Positions 36,063 through 44,705 are shown, numbered from the stretch's first letter. The stretch is DNA of 64,000 nt from an uncultured Lachnospiraceae bacterium (GCA_947629865.1 CANRFJ010000003.1:119366-183365); one strand, 5' to 3'. Notes: generated by a model not told the origin, from the letters alone. Program-made: numbers and translations.

Positions 36063-36714
36063 GGCGCTCCCTTCTCTCATAGGCCCTGCGGAGTTTGAGC
36101 AGCGCCTTTTTTTCAATTCGGCTTACATAGCTGCGACTGATGCCGAGCTGTCTGGCAATCTCCCGCTGCGTCACCTCCGGCCGCTCCGCCACATAGGGCC
36201 ATTCGGGTATTCCATACCGCAGGCGGATAATGAGTTTTTCCCGCTCTGTCAGGCTCTCCTCGATAAATCCATAAAGTCTGGATATATTTTCCTCCTTTTC
36301 CATTCGCTCCGGGATATCCTCCTCCTCTGTCTCCAGCACGTCCAGAAAGCTGAGCGTGTTCCCCTCCCCGTCGTCTCCGCTGATAGGGCCGTAGAGAAAT
36401 ACCTCCCTGGACTGTTTTTTATCACTGCGGAAGGTCATCAGAAGTTCATTGTCAATGCAGCGCGAGGCGTAGGTAGCCAGCCTCACTCCCCTGCCCTGCC
36501 GGTAGGTGTCCACCGCCTTGATCAGTCCGATGGTGCCAATGGAGATCAGATCGTCCACACTGTGATCCGAATTGCCGTACTTTTTTACAAGATATGCCAC
36601 CAGACGCAGATTTCTCTCAATCAGGATATTTCTTGCCTCTCTGTCTCCCTGCTCCCATCTTTTGATGTATTCATTTTCTTCCTCCGCGCTCAGTGGTTGT
36701 GGAAAAGACTGCAT
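36043..36714 (-). CDS. sigK: Sporulation sigma factor SigK
   Basis: 223 residues from ATG at 36714 (GGAG at 6 bases); a GTG 7 codons upstream lacks a ribosome-binding site. Region 2 reads LVAYLVKKYGNSD then DDLISIGTIGLIKAVDTY and LATYASRCIDNELLM; region 4 ends TQREIARQLGISRSYVSRIE. These match the mother-cell factor SigK more closely than SigE. The gene is uninterrupted, with no skin element. CATAAACTA just upstream (near 36745) resembles the CATAnnnTA -10 of SigE/SigK promoters. The Csp-like protease overlaps its end. Confidence 0.88.
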   Translation of the reverse strand: MQSFPQPLSAEEENEYIKRWEQGDREARNILIERNLRLVAYLVKKYGNSDHSVDDLISIGTIGLIKAVDTYRQGRGVRLATYASRCIDNELLMTFRSDKKQSREVFLYGPISGDDGEGNTLSFLDVLETEEEDIPERMEKEENISRLYGFIEESLTEREKLIIRLRYGIPEWPYVAERPEVTQREIARQLGISRSYVSRIEKKALLKLRRAYERRERHGRPEN

Positions 36715-36824
36715 CGCACACTCCGGATGATTCACATTACTTTAGTTTATGTGTTTTTTTGTCCACAAGTGCATGGCTACCAAAAATCCGTCCGGCACGC
36801 TGCGCACCCACATGCCGGTTCTTC

Positions 36825-36853
36825 TTGAAATCCGGTCTTTTTGCAAGTATAAT
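36825..36853 (+). promoter_or_regulatory. Sigma-A promoter of the DUF4317 gene
   Basis: TTGAAA (36825-36830), a 17-base spacer and TATAAT (36848-36853), about 40 bases before the start codon; a ribosome-binding GGGGAGAG follows. Confidence 0.8.
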
Positions 36854-36891
36854 GGAGGGAGAATATTACCGATAGACAGGGGAGAGACACG

Positions 36892-38031
36892 ATGAACAAA
36901 AAAGAAATATCTGAGATCAAAAGACGCTTTACCAAGACAAAATGCAGCGTCACAAGGCTCTGCGGCTGCTATGTGGACGCGGAGAAAAACAAGCGCCTGA
37001 CCTTAAAGGAGGCCTTCCAGGGCCTTCCTGATGAGGAGATGTTCAAATACATTGACATTTTCCGCAAGACCTTGTCCGGCTCTCTGGGGCGGACTCTTAT
37101 GAATATGGAATTTCCCACGGAGCAGGAGACGGCGGAGGACGGCGCCCAGAGATTTCTGATGAGGCTGTTGGAAAGCCGGCTTCAGGACGATGAACTGCTG
37201 GAGCAGTTTTACGACAGGGTGATCGAGACTTATCCGAACCCTGAAAATTATTTTATCATTCTTGTGCATGACGCCTATGACATTCCGAAGATTACCACCG
37301 ACGGCATGGAAAATTTTGACGCATCGGAATATGTCTATGATTACCTGCTGTGCAGCATCTGCCCCGTGAAGCTGACAAAACCGGGACTCTGCTATAACGC
37401 CGAGACCAACCACATTCAAGACCGTATCCGGGACTGGCTGGTGCAGCCGCCGGAGCTCGGCTTTCTGTTTCCGGCGTTTAACGACCGGAACATGGACATT
37501 CACAGCCTTCTGTACTACTCTAAAAGCGCGGACGAACTAGATATCTCTGTCACAGAAAACCTGCTTGGCTGCCGGATGCCCCTACCCGCCGGGAGCCAGA
37601 AGGAGACCTTTAACGCCATTGTGGAGGAATCCCTGGGCCTCGACTGCGATTACGAGGTAGTAAAATCAATCCATGAAAATCTGAATCAGATGGTAGAGGA
37701 AAACAAAGAAAACCCGGAACCGCTGACGCTTGACCGGGCCGATATGAGCCGCCTTTTACAAAACAGCGGCGTGGATGAGGAAAAGATAGAGGTTTTTGAG
37801 AACCGCTATGACGAGACACTGGGCGAAAAAGAGCCGCTGATGGCCTCAAATATTTCCAGCACCCGCAAATTTGAAGTGCGCACGCCGGATGTAACCGTCC
37901 AGGTAAATCCGGAGCGCACCGATCTTGTCGAGACAAAAATCATTGACGGCATACCCTGCCTGGTCATCGAAATCAACGACCTGGTAGAGGTAAACGGCAT
38001 ACAAATCACCGCCCCCGCACTGACGGAGTAA
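36892..38031 (+). CDS. DUF4317 family protein
   Basis: 379 residues. MNKKEISEIKRRFTKTKCSV and CGCYVDAEKNK at the N-terminus are characteristic of DUF4317, a family found widely in Clostridia with no known function. There is no signal peptide or membrane segment, so it is cytoplasmic. It has its own strong promoter and a hairpin-rich 3' end, and stands as a single-gene unit. Confidence 0.85.
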   Translation: MNKKEISEIKRRFTKTKCSVTRLCGCYVDAEKNKRLTLKEAFQGLPDEEMFKYIDIFRKTLSGSLGRTLMNMEFPTEQETAEDGAQRFLMRLLESRLQDDELLEQFYDRVIETYPNPENYFIILVHDAYDIPKITTDGMENFDASEYVYDYLLCSICPVKLTKPGLCYNAETNHIQDRIRDWLVQPPELGFLFPAFNDRNMDIHSLLYYSKSADELDISVTENLLGCRMPLPAGSQKETFNAIVEESLGLDCDYEVVKSIHENLNQMVEENKENPEPLTLDRADMSRLLQNSGVDEEKIEVFENRYDETLGEKEPLMASNISSTRKFEVRTPDVTVQVNPERTDLVETKIIDGIPCLVIEINDLVEVNGIQITAPALTE

Positions 38032-38079
38032 GCCGGCATCTGCCCGGCGCTCCGTCAACAGCCGCCCGTGGAGGGCGGC
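38021..38079. terminator. Paired hairpins between convergent DUF4317 and flavodiiron genes
   Basis: TGACGGAG (38021-38028) pairs with CTCCGTCA (38050-38057), with GCCGG/CCGGC nested inside. GCCGCCC/GGGCGGC (38061-38079) forms a second tight hairpin. No T-run is present, so termination may be partial or Rho-aided. The first hairpin covers the DUF4317 stop codon. Confidence 0.5.
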
Positions 38080-38097
38080 ATGGGGAGCCGGCGGAAT

Positions 38098-39264
38098 TTA
38101 TCCGAGCAGCTGTTCTGCCAGCGCTTCCATCTGGGCCACATTTTCCTGCTTCATGGCCGATTTGATCGTGACGGCAGCGTCGCAGACCGTGACGTCCTTC
38201 ATTCCCTCAAGAATTTCTCTCATCTTTTTATTTGCCACAGGCGCCCAGCTTCCGTTCTCCATCAGGGCCACCTTTCTTTTCTGGTAGTTTTTATTGCGCA
38301 GATGGGAGAGGAAATCCTCCATGCATGGGAAAAGGGCTCCGTCATAAGTGGCGCACGCCAGCACCATTTTATCGTAGCGGAACGCATCTTCGATTACCTC
38401 CGCCATATCCTCTCTCGCCAGATCGCTGACTACTACTTTTTTGGCGCCTTTGGCCTCCAAAATTCCGGCCAGTTTTTCAGCCGCCTTTCCTGTATTGCCA
38501 TGAATCGAGGCATAGGCGATCAGCACGCCCTCGTCCTCCGGTTCATAACTGCTCCATGTCTTATATTTGCCAATGTAATACTCCAGATTTTCACTGAGTA
38601 TCGGCCCGTGCAGCGGACAGATCGTCTGGATATCCAGCCCCGCCGCCTTTTTCAACAGGGCAGACGCCTGTGCGCCATATTTCCCGACGATGTTGAAATA
38701 GTAACGTCTCGCCTCACATGCCCAGTCCTCATCTGTGTCCAGCGCTCCGAACTTGCCGAAGGCGTCCGCGGAGAACAGAACCTTCTCGCTTGTCTCGTAC
38801 TCGACCATTACCTCCGGCCAGTGTACCATGGGCGCCATGTAAAACTGCAGGGTGTGGCTTCCCAGCTCCAGGCTCTCTCCCTCGGCCACCACGACCTTGC
38901 GCCCCTCTAAATCGATGTCAAAGAACTGCGGCAGCATGGCAAACACTTTGGCGTTGCTCACGAGTTGAAGCGACGGATATTTCTCCGTCAGGGCCTTTAT
39001 GCTCCCGCTGTGATCCGGCTCCAGATGGGAAATCACCAGATAATCCGGCGTCCTCCCGGCCAGTTCGCTCTCCAGATTGGCTAGCCATTCATCTGTCTTT
39101 CTGGCGTCCACGGAATCCATTACCGCCGTCTTCTCGTCCAAAATCAAATAGGAGTTATAGGAAACCCCGTTTGGCACAATATATTGGCTCTCAAATAAGT
39201 CAATCGTCCTGTCATCTGTTCCCACATAGCGGATCGCATCTGAAATTTTTACATTACTGCTCAT
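38098..39264 (-). CDS. Flavodiiron protein (FprA-type A flavoprotein)
   Basis: 388 residues. The N-terminal beta-lactamase-like domain has the diiron ligands HLEPDH, the His of MVHWPEV, the Asp of FSADAFGKFG and the His of CPLHGPI. The C-terminal flavodoxin-like domain (about 250-388) starts VLIAYASIHGNTGKAAE, the FMN loop. It reduces O2 to water or NO to N2O with electrons from rubredoxin or similar and protects anaerobes. The ATG follows AAGGAGG. Confidence 0.93.
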   Translation of the reverse strand: MSSNVKISDAIRYVGTDDRTIDLFESQYIVPNGVSYNSYLILDEKTAVMDSVDARKTDEWLANLESELAGRTPDYLVISHLEPDHSGSIKALTEKYPSLQLVSNAKVFAMLPQFFDIDLEGRKVVVAEGESLELGSHTLQFYMAPMVHWPEVMVEYETSEKVLFSADAFGKFGALDTDEDWACEARRYYFNIVGKYGAQASALLKKAAGLDIQTICPLHGPILSENLEYYIGKYKTWSSYEPEDEGVLIAYASIHGNTGKAAEKLAGILEAKGAKKVVVSDLAREDMAEVIEDAFRYDKMVLACATYDGALFPCMEDFLSHLRNKNYQKRKVALMENGSWAPVANKKMREILEGMKDVTVCDAAVTIKSAMKQENVAQMEALAEQLLG

Positions 39265-39304
39265 AGTATACCTCCTTACAAATCGTTAATAGCATATATT
39301 GTTA

Positions 39305-39333
39305 AGCATAGCATTATCTCCCCGCAAAATCAA
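39305..39333 (-). promoter_or_regulatory. Promoter of the flavodiiron gene inside the 3' end of the GH27 gene
   Basis: TTGATT (39333-39328), 17 bases, TATGCT with a TG two bases before it (39310-39305). It overlaps the last codons of the GH27 gene, giving the flavodiiron gene independent expression. Confidence 0.55.
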
Positions 39334-40633
39334 TAGAGGATTCCAAATTACTTCCTGCGGATTCCAAATTACTCCCTGCGGAAATATCCAGTACCATACA
39401 GCCGTGGGACGGAATCTCCAGCGCCGCGCTCTCTTTCACCTCCACATTCTCCCACATGTCCGTGACGGAGCCGCCAGCAACGCGGATAAACGGCTTCGGG
39501 CACAGTGCGTTGGGAAATTCGGAGACATTGAAAATCGCCAGATATTCCTCCGTGGCGTCCTTTTTTTCCGAGCGCCATACAAGGATATTGCCGTCCCTGT
39601 AAATCTCCCTGGCGTTGCAGGAGTCGTCCAACAGGGACAGAATTCTCCGGTTTGTCAGAAGCGACAGCGTCCAGTCGTCCAGTTTGGTCATCTCGGCTCC
39701 CAGCATAAGGGGCGAGCGGAAAAAACACCAGAGGCTCATCATCGTTTTCTGCTCCTCCCTGGTGAATCCGGTCTGTCTCTCCTCGCCAAATCCCATTCCG
39801 ATCCGTCCTAACGGGAGCATGTCGCAGTCGGGATAGCCCCCATCGCGGACTTTGTCCTGCCAGTTCCGGCACCGGTCAAACATATCCCTCAGTGAGCCCC
39901 AGTTATCCCAGAAGTCGTCTGTGATGCGCCACATATTGGCATTCTCATAATAAAAATCCGCCTCCTCCGGCAGGGCCGGCCCCGGCGACAGGCTGAGAAC
40001 AATCTCCCGGCCGCACTTTTCAATGGCCTGCCGGAGCATAACAATCTCCCCTTTAGCCGACTCCGCGTCCATTCGGCATATATCGTCGCACTTGATAAAA
40101 TCCACGCCCCAGGCGGCGTACAGCTCCAGCAGCGAATCGTAATACTCCTGCGCCCCCGGCTCTCCCGGCCGCACGCCGTACATGTCCGGATTCCATGAGC
40201 AGATGGAATAGGGATCGGCGATCTCGTCCGCCGTGCGCTCGCTCCCGTATATGTGCATGTGGCGGTGGGCCGCCGCCCGCGGAATCCCTCTCATAATATG
40301 TATGCCGAATTTTAAGCCCAGCCGGTGTATATAATCGGCCAGGGGAGCGAAGCCCTTGCCGCCGACAGAGGAGGGAAACCTCTCCGGACAGGGCAAAAGC
40401 CGTGAGTATTCGTCCATTTCCACCCTGGCAAAAGGGGCATACTGGAACTGTTCCCGATTTTTCCCTGCATCTCTGGAATACCAGTCTATATCCACCACGA
40501 CATATTCCCAGCCGTAATCCAGCAGATGCCTGGCCATATACTCCGCATTGGCAATCACCTGTCTTTCATTTACCGTCGTGTCATAGTAATCGTAGCTGTT
40601 CCACCCCATCGGCGCTCTCGTCGCTCTGTACAT
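39314..40633 (-). CDS. GH27-type alpha-galactosidase-like glycoside hydrolase
   Basis: 439 residues from ATG at 40633 (GGAGG upstream); an in-frame extension to 40744 crosses the promoter and is rejected. APMGWNSYDYYDTTVNE, YVVVDIDWYS, FIKCDDICR (nucleophile Asp) and MWRITDDFWDNW (acid/base Asp) are GH27/GH36-like landmarks. There is no signal peptide, so it acts inside the cell on imported galactosides. The extreme C-terminus carries a duplicated AGSNLES from a 21-bp direct repeat. Family sure, substrate moderately sure. Confidence 0.86.
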   Translation of the reverse strand: MYRATRAPMGWNSYDYYDTTVNERQVIANAEYMARHLLDYGWEYVVVDIDWYSRDAGKNREQFQYAPFARVEMDEYSRLLPCPERFPSSVGGKGFAPLADYIHRLGLKFGIHIMRGIPRAAAHRHMHIYGSERTADEIADPYSICSWNPDMYGVRPGEPGAQEYYDSLLELYAAWGVDFIKCDDICRMDAESAKGEIVMLRQAIEKCGREIVLSLSPGPALPEEADFYYENANMWRITDDFWDNWGSLRDMFDRCRNWQDKVRDGGYPDCDMLPLGRIGMGFGEERQTGFTREEQKTMMSLWCFFRSPLMLGAEMTKLDDWTLSLLTNRRILSLLDDSCNAREIYRDGNILVWRSEKKDATEEYLAIFNVSEFPNALCPKPFIRVAGGSVTDMWENVEVKESAALEIPSHGCMVLDISAGSNLESAGSNLESSIDFAGR

Positions 40634-40709
40634 ATCCGTACCTCCGTTTTCCCAGGCGGCAAAACCGCCTGCTCCATTACCGTCTTTTGCCTCACACCTT
40701 ATAAATCTC

Positions 40710-40738
40710 AGTATAATTGAATAAACAGGGAAACGCAA
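40710..40738 (-). promoter_or_regulatory. Promoter of the GH27 gene
   Basis: TTGCGT (40738-40733), a 17-base spacer and TATACT (40715-40710), about 80 bases before the start codon. The -35 lies inside the stem of the hairpin at 40729-40761. Confidence 0.6.
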
Positions 40739-40761
40739 TAGCAAAATGCCATTGCGTTTCC
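40729..40761. terminator. Hairpin between GH27 and metY genes
   Basis: GGAAACGCAAT and ATTGCGTTTCC form a perfect 11-bp stem around an 11-base loop. On the plus strand it is followed by TTATTTTT. On the minus strand, the direction of both neighbouring genes, no T-run follows; it may still stop metY transcripts partially. Confidence 0.5.
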
Positions 40762-40789
40762 TTATTTTTCCAGTATATAAAGTCGGATA

Positions 40790-42097
40790 TTATCTGACCG
40801 CCTTAAAGGCCTCCTCCAAATCTTCGATTATATCGTCGATATGCTCTGTGCCGATGGAGAGACGGATTGTATTCGGCAGAATACCTACCTCCTTCAGTTC
40901 TTCCTCCGCCATCTGGGAATGTGTCGTGCTGGCCGGGTGGATCGCCAGGGATTTTACATCTGCCACGTTCGCCAGCAGGGAGAACAGTTCCAGATTGTCA
41001 ATAAAATCTTTGGCCGTCCGGTCATTTCCCTTGATCTCAAAAGTGAAGATAGAACCGCCGCCATGCGGGAAATATTTTTTATACAGTCTCTGCTGCTCCG
41101 GATCCTCCGAGACGGATGGGTGATGTACCGCCGCCACCTGCGGGTGCTTCGACAGGTACTCCACTACCTTCAGTGCATTTTCCACATGGCGCTCCACTCG
41201 CAGAGACAGCGTCTCCAACCCCTGCAGGAAGAAGAACGCGTGGAACGGCGACAGGGTGGCCCCCGTATCCCTCAGAAGAATCGCCCGGATCTTCGTCACA
41301 AAGGCAGCCGCACCTACCGCTTTGGTGAAGCTCACGCCGTGATAACTGGGATTCGGCTCAGTGAGGCTGGCGAAGCGTCCGGACGCCTCCCAGTCAAATC
41401 TGCCGCTGTCCACAATGACGCCGCCGATGGTCGTGCCGTGGCCGCCGATAAACTTGGTGGCAGAGTGAATGACAATATCCGCGCCGTACTCAATCGGACG
41501 AATCAGATACGGCGTGCCAAAGGTGTTGTCGATTACAAGCGGGATTTTGTTGTCATGGGCGATTCGGGCAATGCTCTCAATGTCCACCACATCTGAGTTG
41601 GGATTTCCCAGAGTCTCAATAAATACCGCCTTGGTATTATCCTTTATGGCCGCCTGTATCTCCTCCAGATTGTGGGGATTTACAAAGGTAGTCTCGATAC
41701 CGTAATTCGGCAGATTGTGGGCGAGGAGATTGTATGTACCGCCGTAGATATTGCCGGCCGACACAATATGGTCTCCCGCCTGGGCCAGCGTGCGGAACGT
41801 GTAGTCGATGGCGGCCGCACCGCTGGCCACGGCCAGCGCCGCCACGCCTCCCTCCAGCTTGGCAATCCGCTGCTCGAAAATATCCTCGGTCGGATTGGTG
41901 AGGCGGCCGTAAATATTACCGGCATCGCTCAGATTGAATCGCGCCTCCGCGTGATCGCTGTTGTGGAATACATAGGAAGACGTCTGGTAGATCGGCACCG
42001 CCCTGGCGTCTGTCACCGGATCCGCCTGTTCCTGCCCCACATGTAACTGCAATGTCTCAAAATGTAACTCTCTGTCTTTGTATGCTTTTTTACCCAT
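40790..42097 (-). CDS. metY: O-acetylhomoserine sulfhydrylase (MetY)
   Basis: 435 residues from ATG at 42097 (AAAGGAAGG upstream). HFETLQLHVGQEQADP and the PLP-lysine motif VIHSATKFIGGHGTTIGG identify the Cys/Met-metabolism PLP family; the length is right for MetY. It makes homocysteine from O-acetylhomoserine and sulfide. An Rrf2 regulator gene lies just upstream, which suggests control by cysteine or Fe-S status. Confidence 0.93.
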   Translation of the reverse strand: MGKKAYKDRELHFETLQLHVGQEQADPVTDARAVPIYQTSSYVFHNSDHAEARFNLSDAGNIYGRLTNPTEDIFEQRIAKLEGGVAALAVASGAAAIDYTFRTLAQAGDHIVSAGNIYGGTYNLLAHNLPNYGIETTFVNPHNLEEIQAAIKDNTKAVFIETLGNPNSDVVDIESIARIAHDNKIPLVIDNTFGTPYLIRPIEYGADIVIHSATKFIGGHGTTIGGVIVDSGRFDWEASGRFASLTEPNPSYHGVSFTKAVGAAAFVTKIRAILLRDTGATLSPFHAFFFLQGLETLSLRVERHVENALKVVEYLSKHPQVAAVHHPSVSEDPEQQRLYKKYFPHGGGSIFTFEIKGNDRTAKDFIDNLELFSLLANVADVKSLAIHPASTTHSQMAEEELKEVGILPNTIRLSIGTEHIDDIIEDLEEAFKAVR

Positions 42098-42186
42098 ATT
42101 TCCTTCCTTTCCGGCAAAACGTCTCCGTATCACCGGAAACACGCTGCTTTTTATTGCCTACTATTTTAATATGTTTTATAGGCTAT

Positions 42187-42215
42187 ATAATACCACGCTT
42201 ACCTTTTCCTGTCAA
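42187..42215 (-). promoter_or_regulatory. Promoter of metY with downstream inverted repeat
   Basis: TTGACA (42215-42210), 17 bases, TATTAT (42192-42187). Just downstream, GCCTAT and ATAGTAGGC form an interrupted inverted repeat near 42184-42155, a plausible binding site for the adjacent Rrf2 regulator. No SAM riboswitch or T-box is visible in the short leader. Confidence 0.72.
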
Positions 42216-42258
42216 CAGCAAATTTAATTAAATTAAAAAAATATTTAATTATGAGTTC

Positions 42259-42693
42259 TTATTCGGAAATTTCCCCGTTCCTGTCCCTCTGCCACTCTGC
42301 CAGATCCGCCAGGGTGATATTGTCGATTACGCCGTTGATGGCGTCGTTTAGCCGTTTCCACACAATAGAGGTCGCGCAGTCCTCGAATTTTTCGCAGGCG
42401 GGGAAATCCTCCTCCACGCAGTCCACCGGCGCCAGGCTCCCCTCCGTCAGGCGCAGGATCATTCCCACTGTGTACTCCTCCGGTTTTTTCGTAAGAAGAT
42501 ACCCTCCCTGGGGCCCCCGTATACTCCGCACATAGCGCGCCTTATTTAAAATAGAAACAATCTGCTCCAGATACTTGTCCGATATCTCCTGATGCTCTGC
42601 AATCTGCCGGATCCGCAGCGGCTCTCCCGACTCATTCATGGCCAGATCCAGCATCATGTGGAGGGCATATCTTCCTCTGGTTGAAATTCTCAT
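42259..42693 (-). CDS. Rrf2 family transcriptional regulator (three-cysteine, IscR-like)
   Basis: 144 residues from ATG at 42693 with AGGAG upstream. RISTRGRYALHMMLDLA and GPQGGYLL are Rrf2 winged-helix landmarks. DCVEEDFPACEKFEDC supplies three cysteines (C-x7-C-x5-C) at the position where IscR-like members bind an Fe-S cluster; cysteine-sensing CymR proteins usually lack them. Its neighbour metY makes control of sulfur assimilation or cluster supply likely. Confidence 0.87.
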   Translation of the reverse strand: MRISTRGRYALHMMLDLAMNESGEPLRIRQIAEHQEISDKYLEQIVSILNKARYVRSIRGPQGGYLLTKKPEEYTVGMILRLTEGSLAPVDCVEEDFPACEKFEDCATSIVWKRLNDAINGVIDNITLADLAEWQRDRNGEISE

Positions 42694-42768
42694 GACGACA
42701 CTCCTTTGCACGTTTCACACTTTTCCTACTATGTTAATATGATACAACAGTGCGGATTAAAATACAAG

Positions 42769-42800
42769 AAAAAATCTCTGCCCGCCGGACAGAGATTTTT
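42769..42800 (-). terminator. Intrinsic terminator of the amt-PII gene
   Basis: AAAAATCTCTG and CAGAGATTTTTT form an 11-bp stem with a GC-rich loop, ending in T6 on the minus strand, 18 bases after the stop codon. The symmetric A/T tracts may also stop transcripts from the other side. Confidence 0.8.
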
Positions 42801-42818
42801 CCCTCAAAAACCGTTTTA

Positions 42819-44522
42819 TCAATTGTCGTCCTGCAAAGCATCGAAACCGCTCTCTCCGGTCCGCACTTTGATGACGTCTTCCACATCATATACGAAGATC
42901 TTACCGTCGCCGATATGTCCGGTATACAGAGCCTGCTTGGCAGTCTCTACTACCTTCTCAACCGGAACGGCGCTCACAACCACCTCGACCTTGATCTTAG
43001 GCAGCAGTGTGAAGTCTACGGGGACGCCGCGGTAATACTCGGCTTTTCCCTTCTGGGCGCCGCAGCCCAGTACCTGGGTTACAGTAATACCGTTTACACC
43101 GATTTCGGACAGGGCGTCCTTGAGGTCTTCGAATTTGTTCTGCTGAGCCACAATGGAGATTCTTGTCAGTTTTGGCGCTCCATCGGCGCTCTCCTTCTGC
43201 GGCTTTGCCGCCGGAACCGGAACGACCGGAACCGATTTCTCTACCGGAGCGGAGCCGGTAACTCCCTGGACATTTGCACCGGCAGAGTAGAAACGGTTGC
43301 CGGCCGGCATGAAGTCGGCATAGGCGCTCGGCAGTCCGTGCTCGGTGGCGTCCAGTCCTTCGATTTCCTCCTCGGCAGAGACGCGCAGTCCCCAGATTTT
43401 ATCCATTGCAAAAAATACGATTCCCATGACAATGGCCGCATAGAGACCAACTGTCAGGACGCCAAGGCACTGAATTCCCAGCAGTTTTACTCCGCCGCCG
43501 TAGAACAGTCCGTGCAGTCCGTCCGGATACTGCGGCGTGCCGGTGGCAAAAAGACCTACGGCAATGGTTCCGAACAGACCGTTGCACCCGTGGACGGCTA
43601 CTGCTCCTACCGGATCGTCCACCTTCAGCACGTTATCCACAAACCATACGCCGAATACCACGATGGCGCCGGAGCAGATACCAATGATAATCGCACCGAG
43701 GCAGTCCACGCTGGCGCACCCTGCCGTAATGGCAACCAGACCGGCCAGCGAGCCGTTCAGACACATGGAGACGTCCGGCTTGCCGTATTTTACCCATGTG
43801 ATAATCATGACTGACAGCGTTGCAAAGGCCGGAGCCAGGGTAGTGGTTCCGAGAATGGCGGCCATACTGGCTGAATCCGATGCGGCAGCGCCGTTGAAGC
43901 CGTACCACGCAAACCACAGGATAAAGCAGCCGAGGGCGCCAATCGTAATATTGTGTCCCGGAATCGCACGGGGCTTTCCGTTTTTATCGTATTTACCAAG
44001 ACGCGGGCCCAGAATCGCAGCGCCTACCAGCGCGGTGATACCGCCTACCATGTGGATCACACAGGAACCGGCAAAATCCACGAAACCAAGCTGCGCCAGC
44101 CAGCCCTGTCCGTTCCATACCCAGCCCGCCTCAATCGGGTAGACAACGGCGCTTATGATGGCGGAGTACAGACAGTACATACTGAACTTTGTGCGCTCTG
44201 CCATGGCGCCGGACACGATTGTGGCGCAGGTGGCACAGAATACCAGCTGGAAGAAGAACATTGTCCAGTTAAAATCCGCAAAGTCAGTAAACATCTGATA
44301 TTCCGGCATTCCTATAAATCCAAAGAAATAATTTTCCGAGTTCATAATGCCAAATCCAAGCAAAACGAATACGGCAGTTCCTATACAGAAATCCATCAGG
44401 TTTTTCATAATGATGTTTCCTGCATTTTTCGCTCTGGTAAAGCCCGTCTCTACCATTGCAAAGCCGGCCTGCATGAAAAATACCAGTACAGCGCCGAGCA
44501 GATACCAAACACTCATATCCAT
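42819..44522 (-). CDS. Ammonium transporter fused to a PII (GlnB/GlnK) domain
   Basis: 567 residues from ATG at 44522 with GGAGG upstream. About 1-410 is an Amt/MEP channel with 11 membrane segments (QAGFAMVETGFTRAKNAGN, DFAGSCVIHMVGG, AVHGCNGLFG). A linker of about 50 residues is Pro/Val/Ala-rich. About 460-567 is a PII-like domain (LTRISIVAQQNKFEDLKDAL and GCGAQKGKAEYYRG). The T-loop has YRGVPVDF instead of YRGAEYxVDF, so the usual uridylylation Tyr is missing. The PII domain presumably plugs the channel in cis according to 2-oxoglutarate/ATP level. A leader terminator precedes the gene. Confidence 0.92.
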   Translation of the reverse strand: MDMSVWYLLGAVLVFFMQAGFAMVETGFTRAKNAGNIIMKNLMDFCIGTAVFVLLGFGIMNSENYFFGFIGMPEYQMFTDFADFNWTMFFFQLVFCATCATIVSGAMAERTKFSMYCLYSAIISAVVYPIEAGWVWNGQGWLAQLGFVDFAGSCVIHMVGGITALVGAAILGPRLGKYDKNGKPRAIPGHNITIGALGCFILWFAWYGFNGAAASDSASMAAILGTTTLAPAFATLSVMIITWVKYGKPDVSMCLNGSLAGLVAITAGCASVDCLGAIIIGICSGAIVVFGVWFVDNVLKVDDPVGAVAVHGCNGLFGTIAVGLFATGTPQYPDGLHGLFYGGGVKLLGIQCLGVLTVGLYAAIVMGIVFFAMDKIWGLRVSAEEEIEGLDATEHGLPSAYADFMPAGNRFYSAGANVQGVTGSAPVEKSVPVVPVPAAKPQKESADGAPKLTRISIVAQQNKFEDLKDALSEIGVNGITVTQVLGCGAQKGKAEYYRGVPVDFTLLPKIKVEVVVSAVPVEKVVETAKQALYTGHIGDGKIFVYDVEDVIKVRTGESGFDALQDDN

Positions 44523-44622
44523 AAAAAGCACCTCCAAATAATATATACGACCGTTCCGCCTGCTGCCGGGATTCTTTTTTCCCTCCGGAGGTCTTCGCCC
44601 CGGCCCACAGGAAACAAAACAT

Positions 44623-44660
44623 AAAAAAGGTGCCAAGAACGTAATGTTCCTGACACCTTT
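44623..44660 (-). terminator. Leader attenuator of the amt-PII gene
   Basis: About 10 bases after the expected transcription start, AAAGGTG(T)CAGGAAC pairs with GTTCTTGGCACCTT around an ATTAC loop and runs into T6. This is a textbook terminator in the 5' leader. A second GC-rich fold (GCCGGG/CCCGGC with CCTG/CAGG outside) lies between it and the start codon. Read-through must be regulated. The pentaloop does not fit the AxxGxx hexaloops bound by ANTAR antiterminators. Confidence 0.75.
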
Positions 44661-44676
44661 GTCGCTTCTGAGAGCC

Positions 44677-44705
44677 ATTATAGTAGGTGGGAAGGAAAAA
44701 GTCAA
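44677..44705 (-). promoter_or_regulatory. Promoter of the amt-PII gene
   Basis: TTGACT (44705-44700), 17-base spacer, TATAAT (44682-44677); a near-consensus promoter giving a leader of about 150 bases. Confidence 0.82.

Noticed and set aside
42098..42186. SAM riboswitch or T-box before metY
   Set aside because: The leader is under 100 bases and shows neither the multi-stem SAM fold nor a T-box sequence with terminator.
44623..44660. ANTAR-responsive antiterminator hairpin
   Set aside because: The loop is ATTAC, five bases, not the AxxGxx hexaloop, and a matching second hairpin before it is missing.
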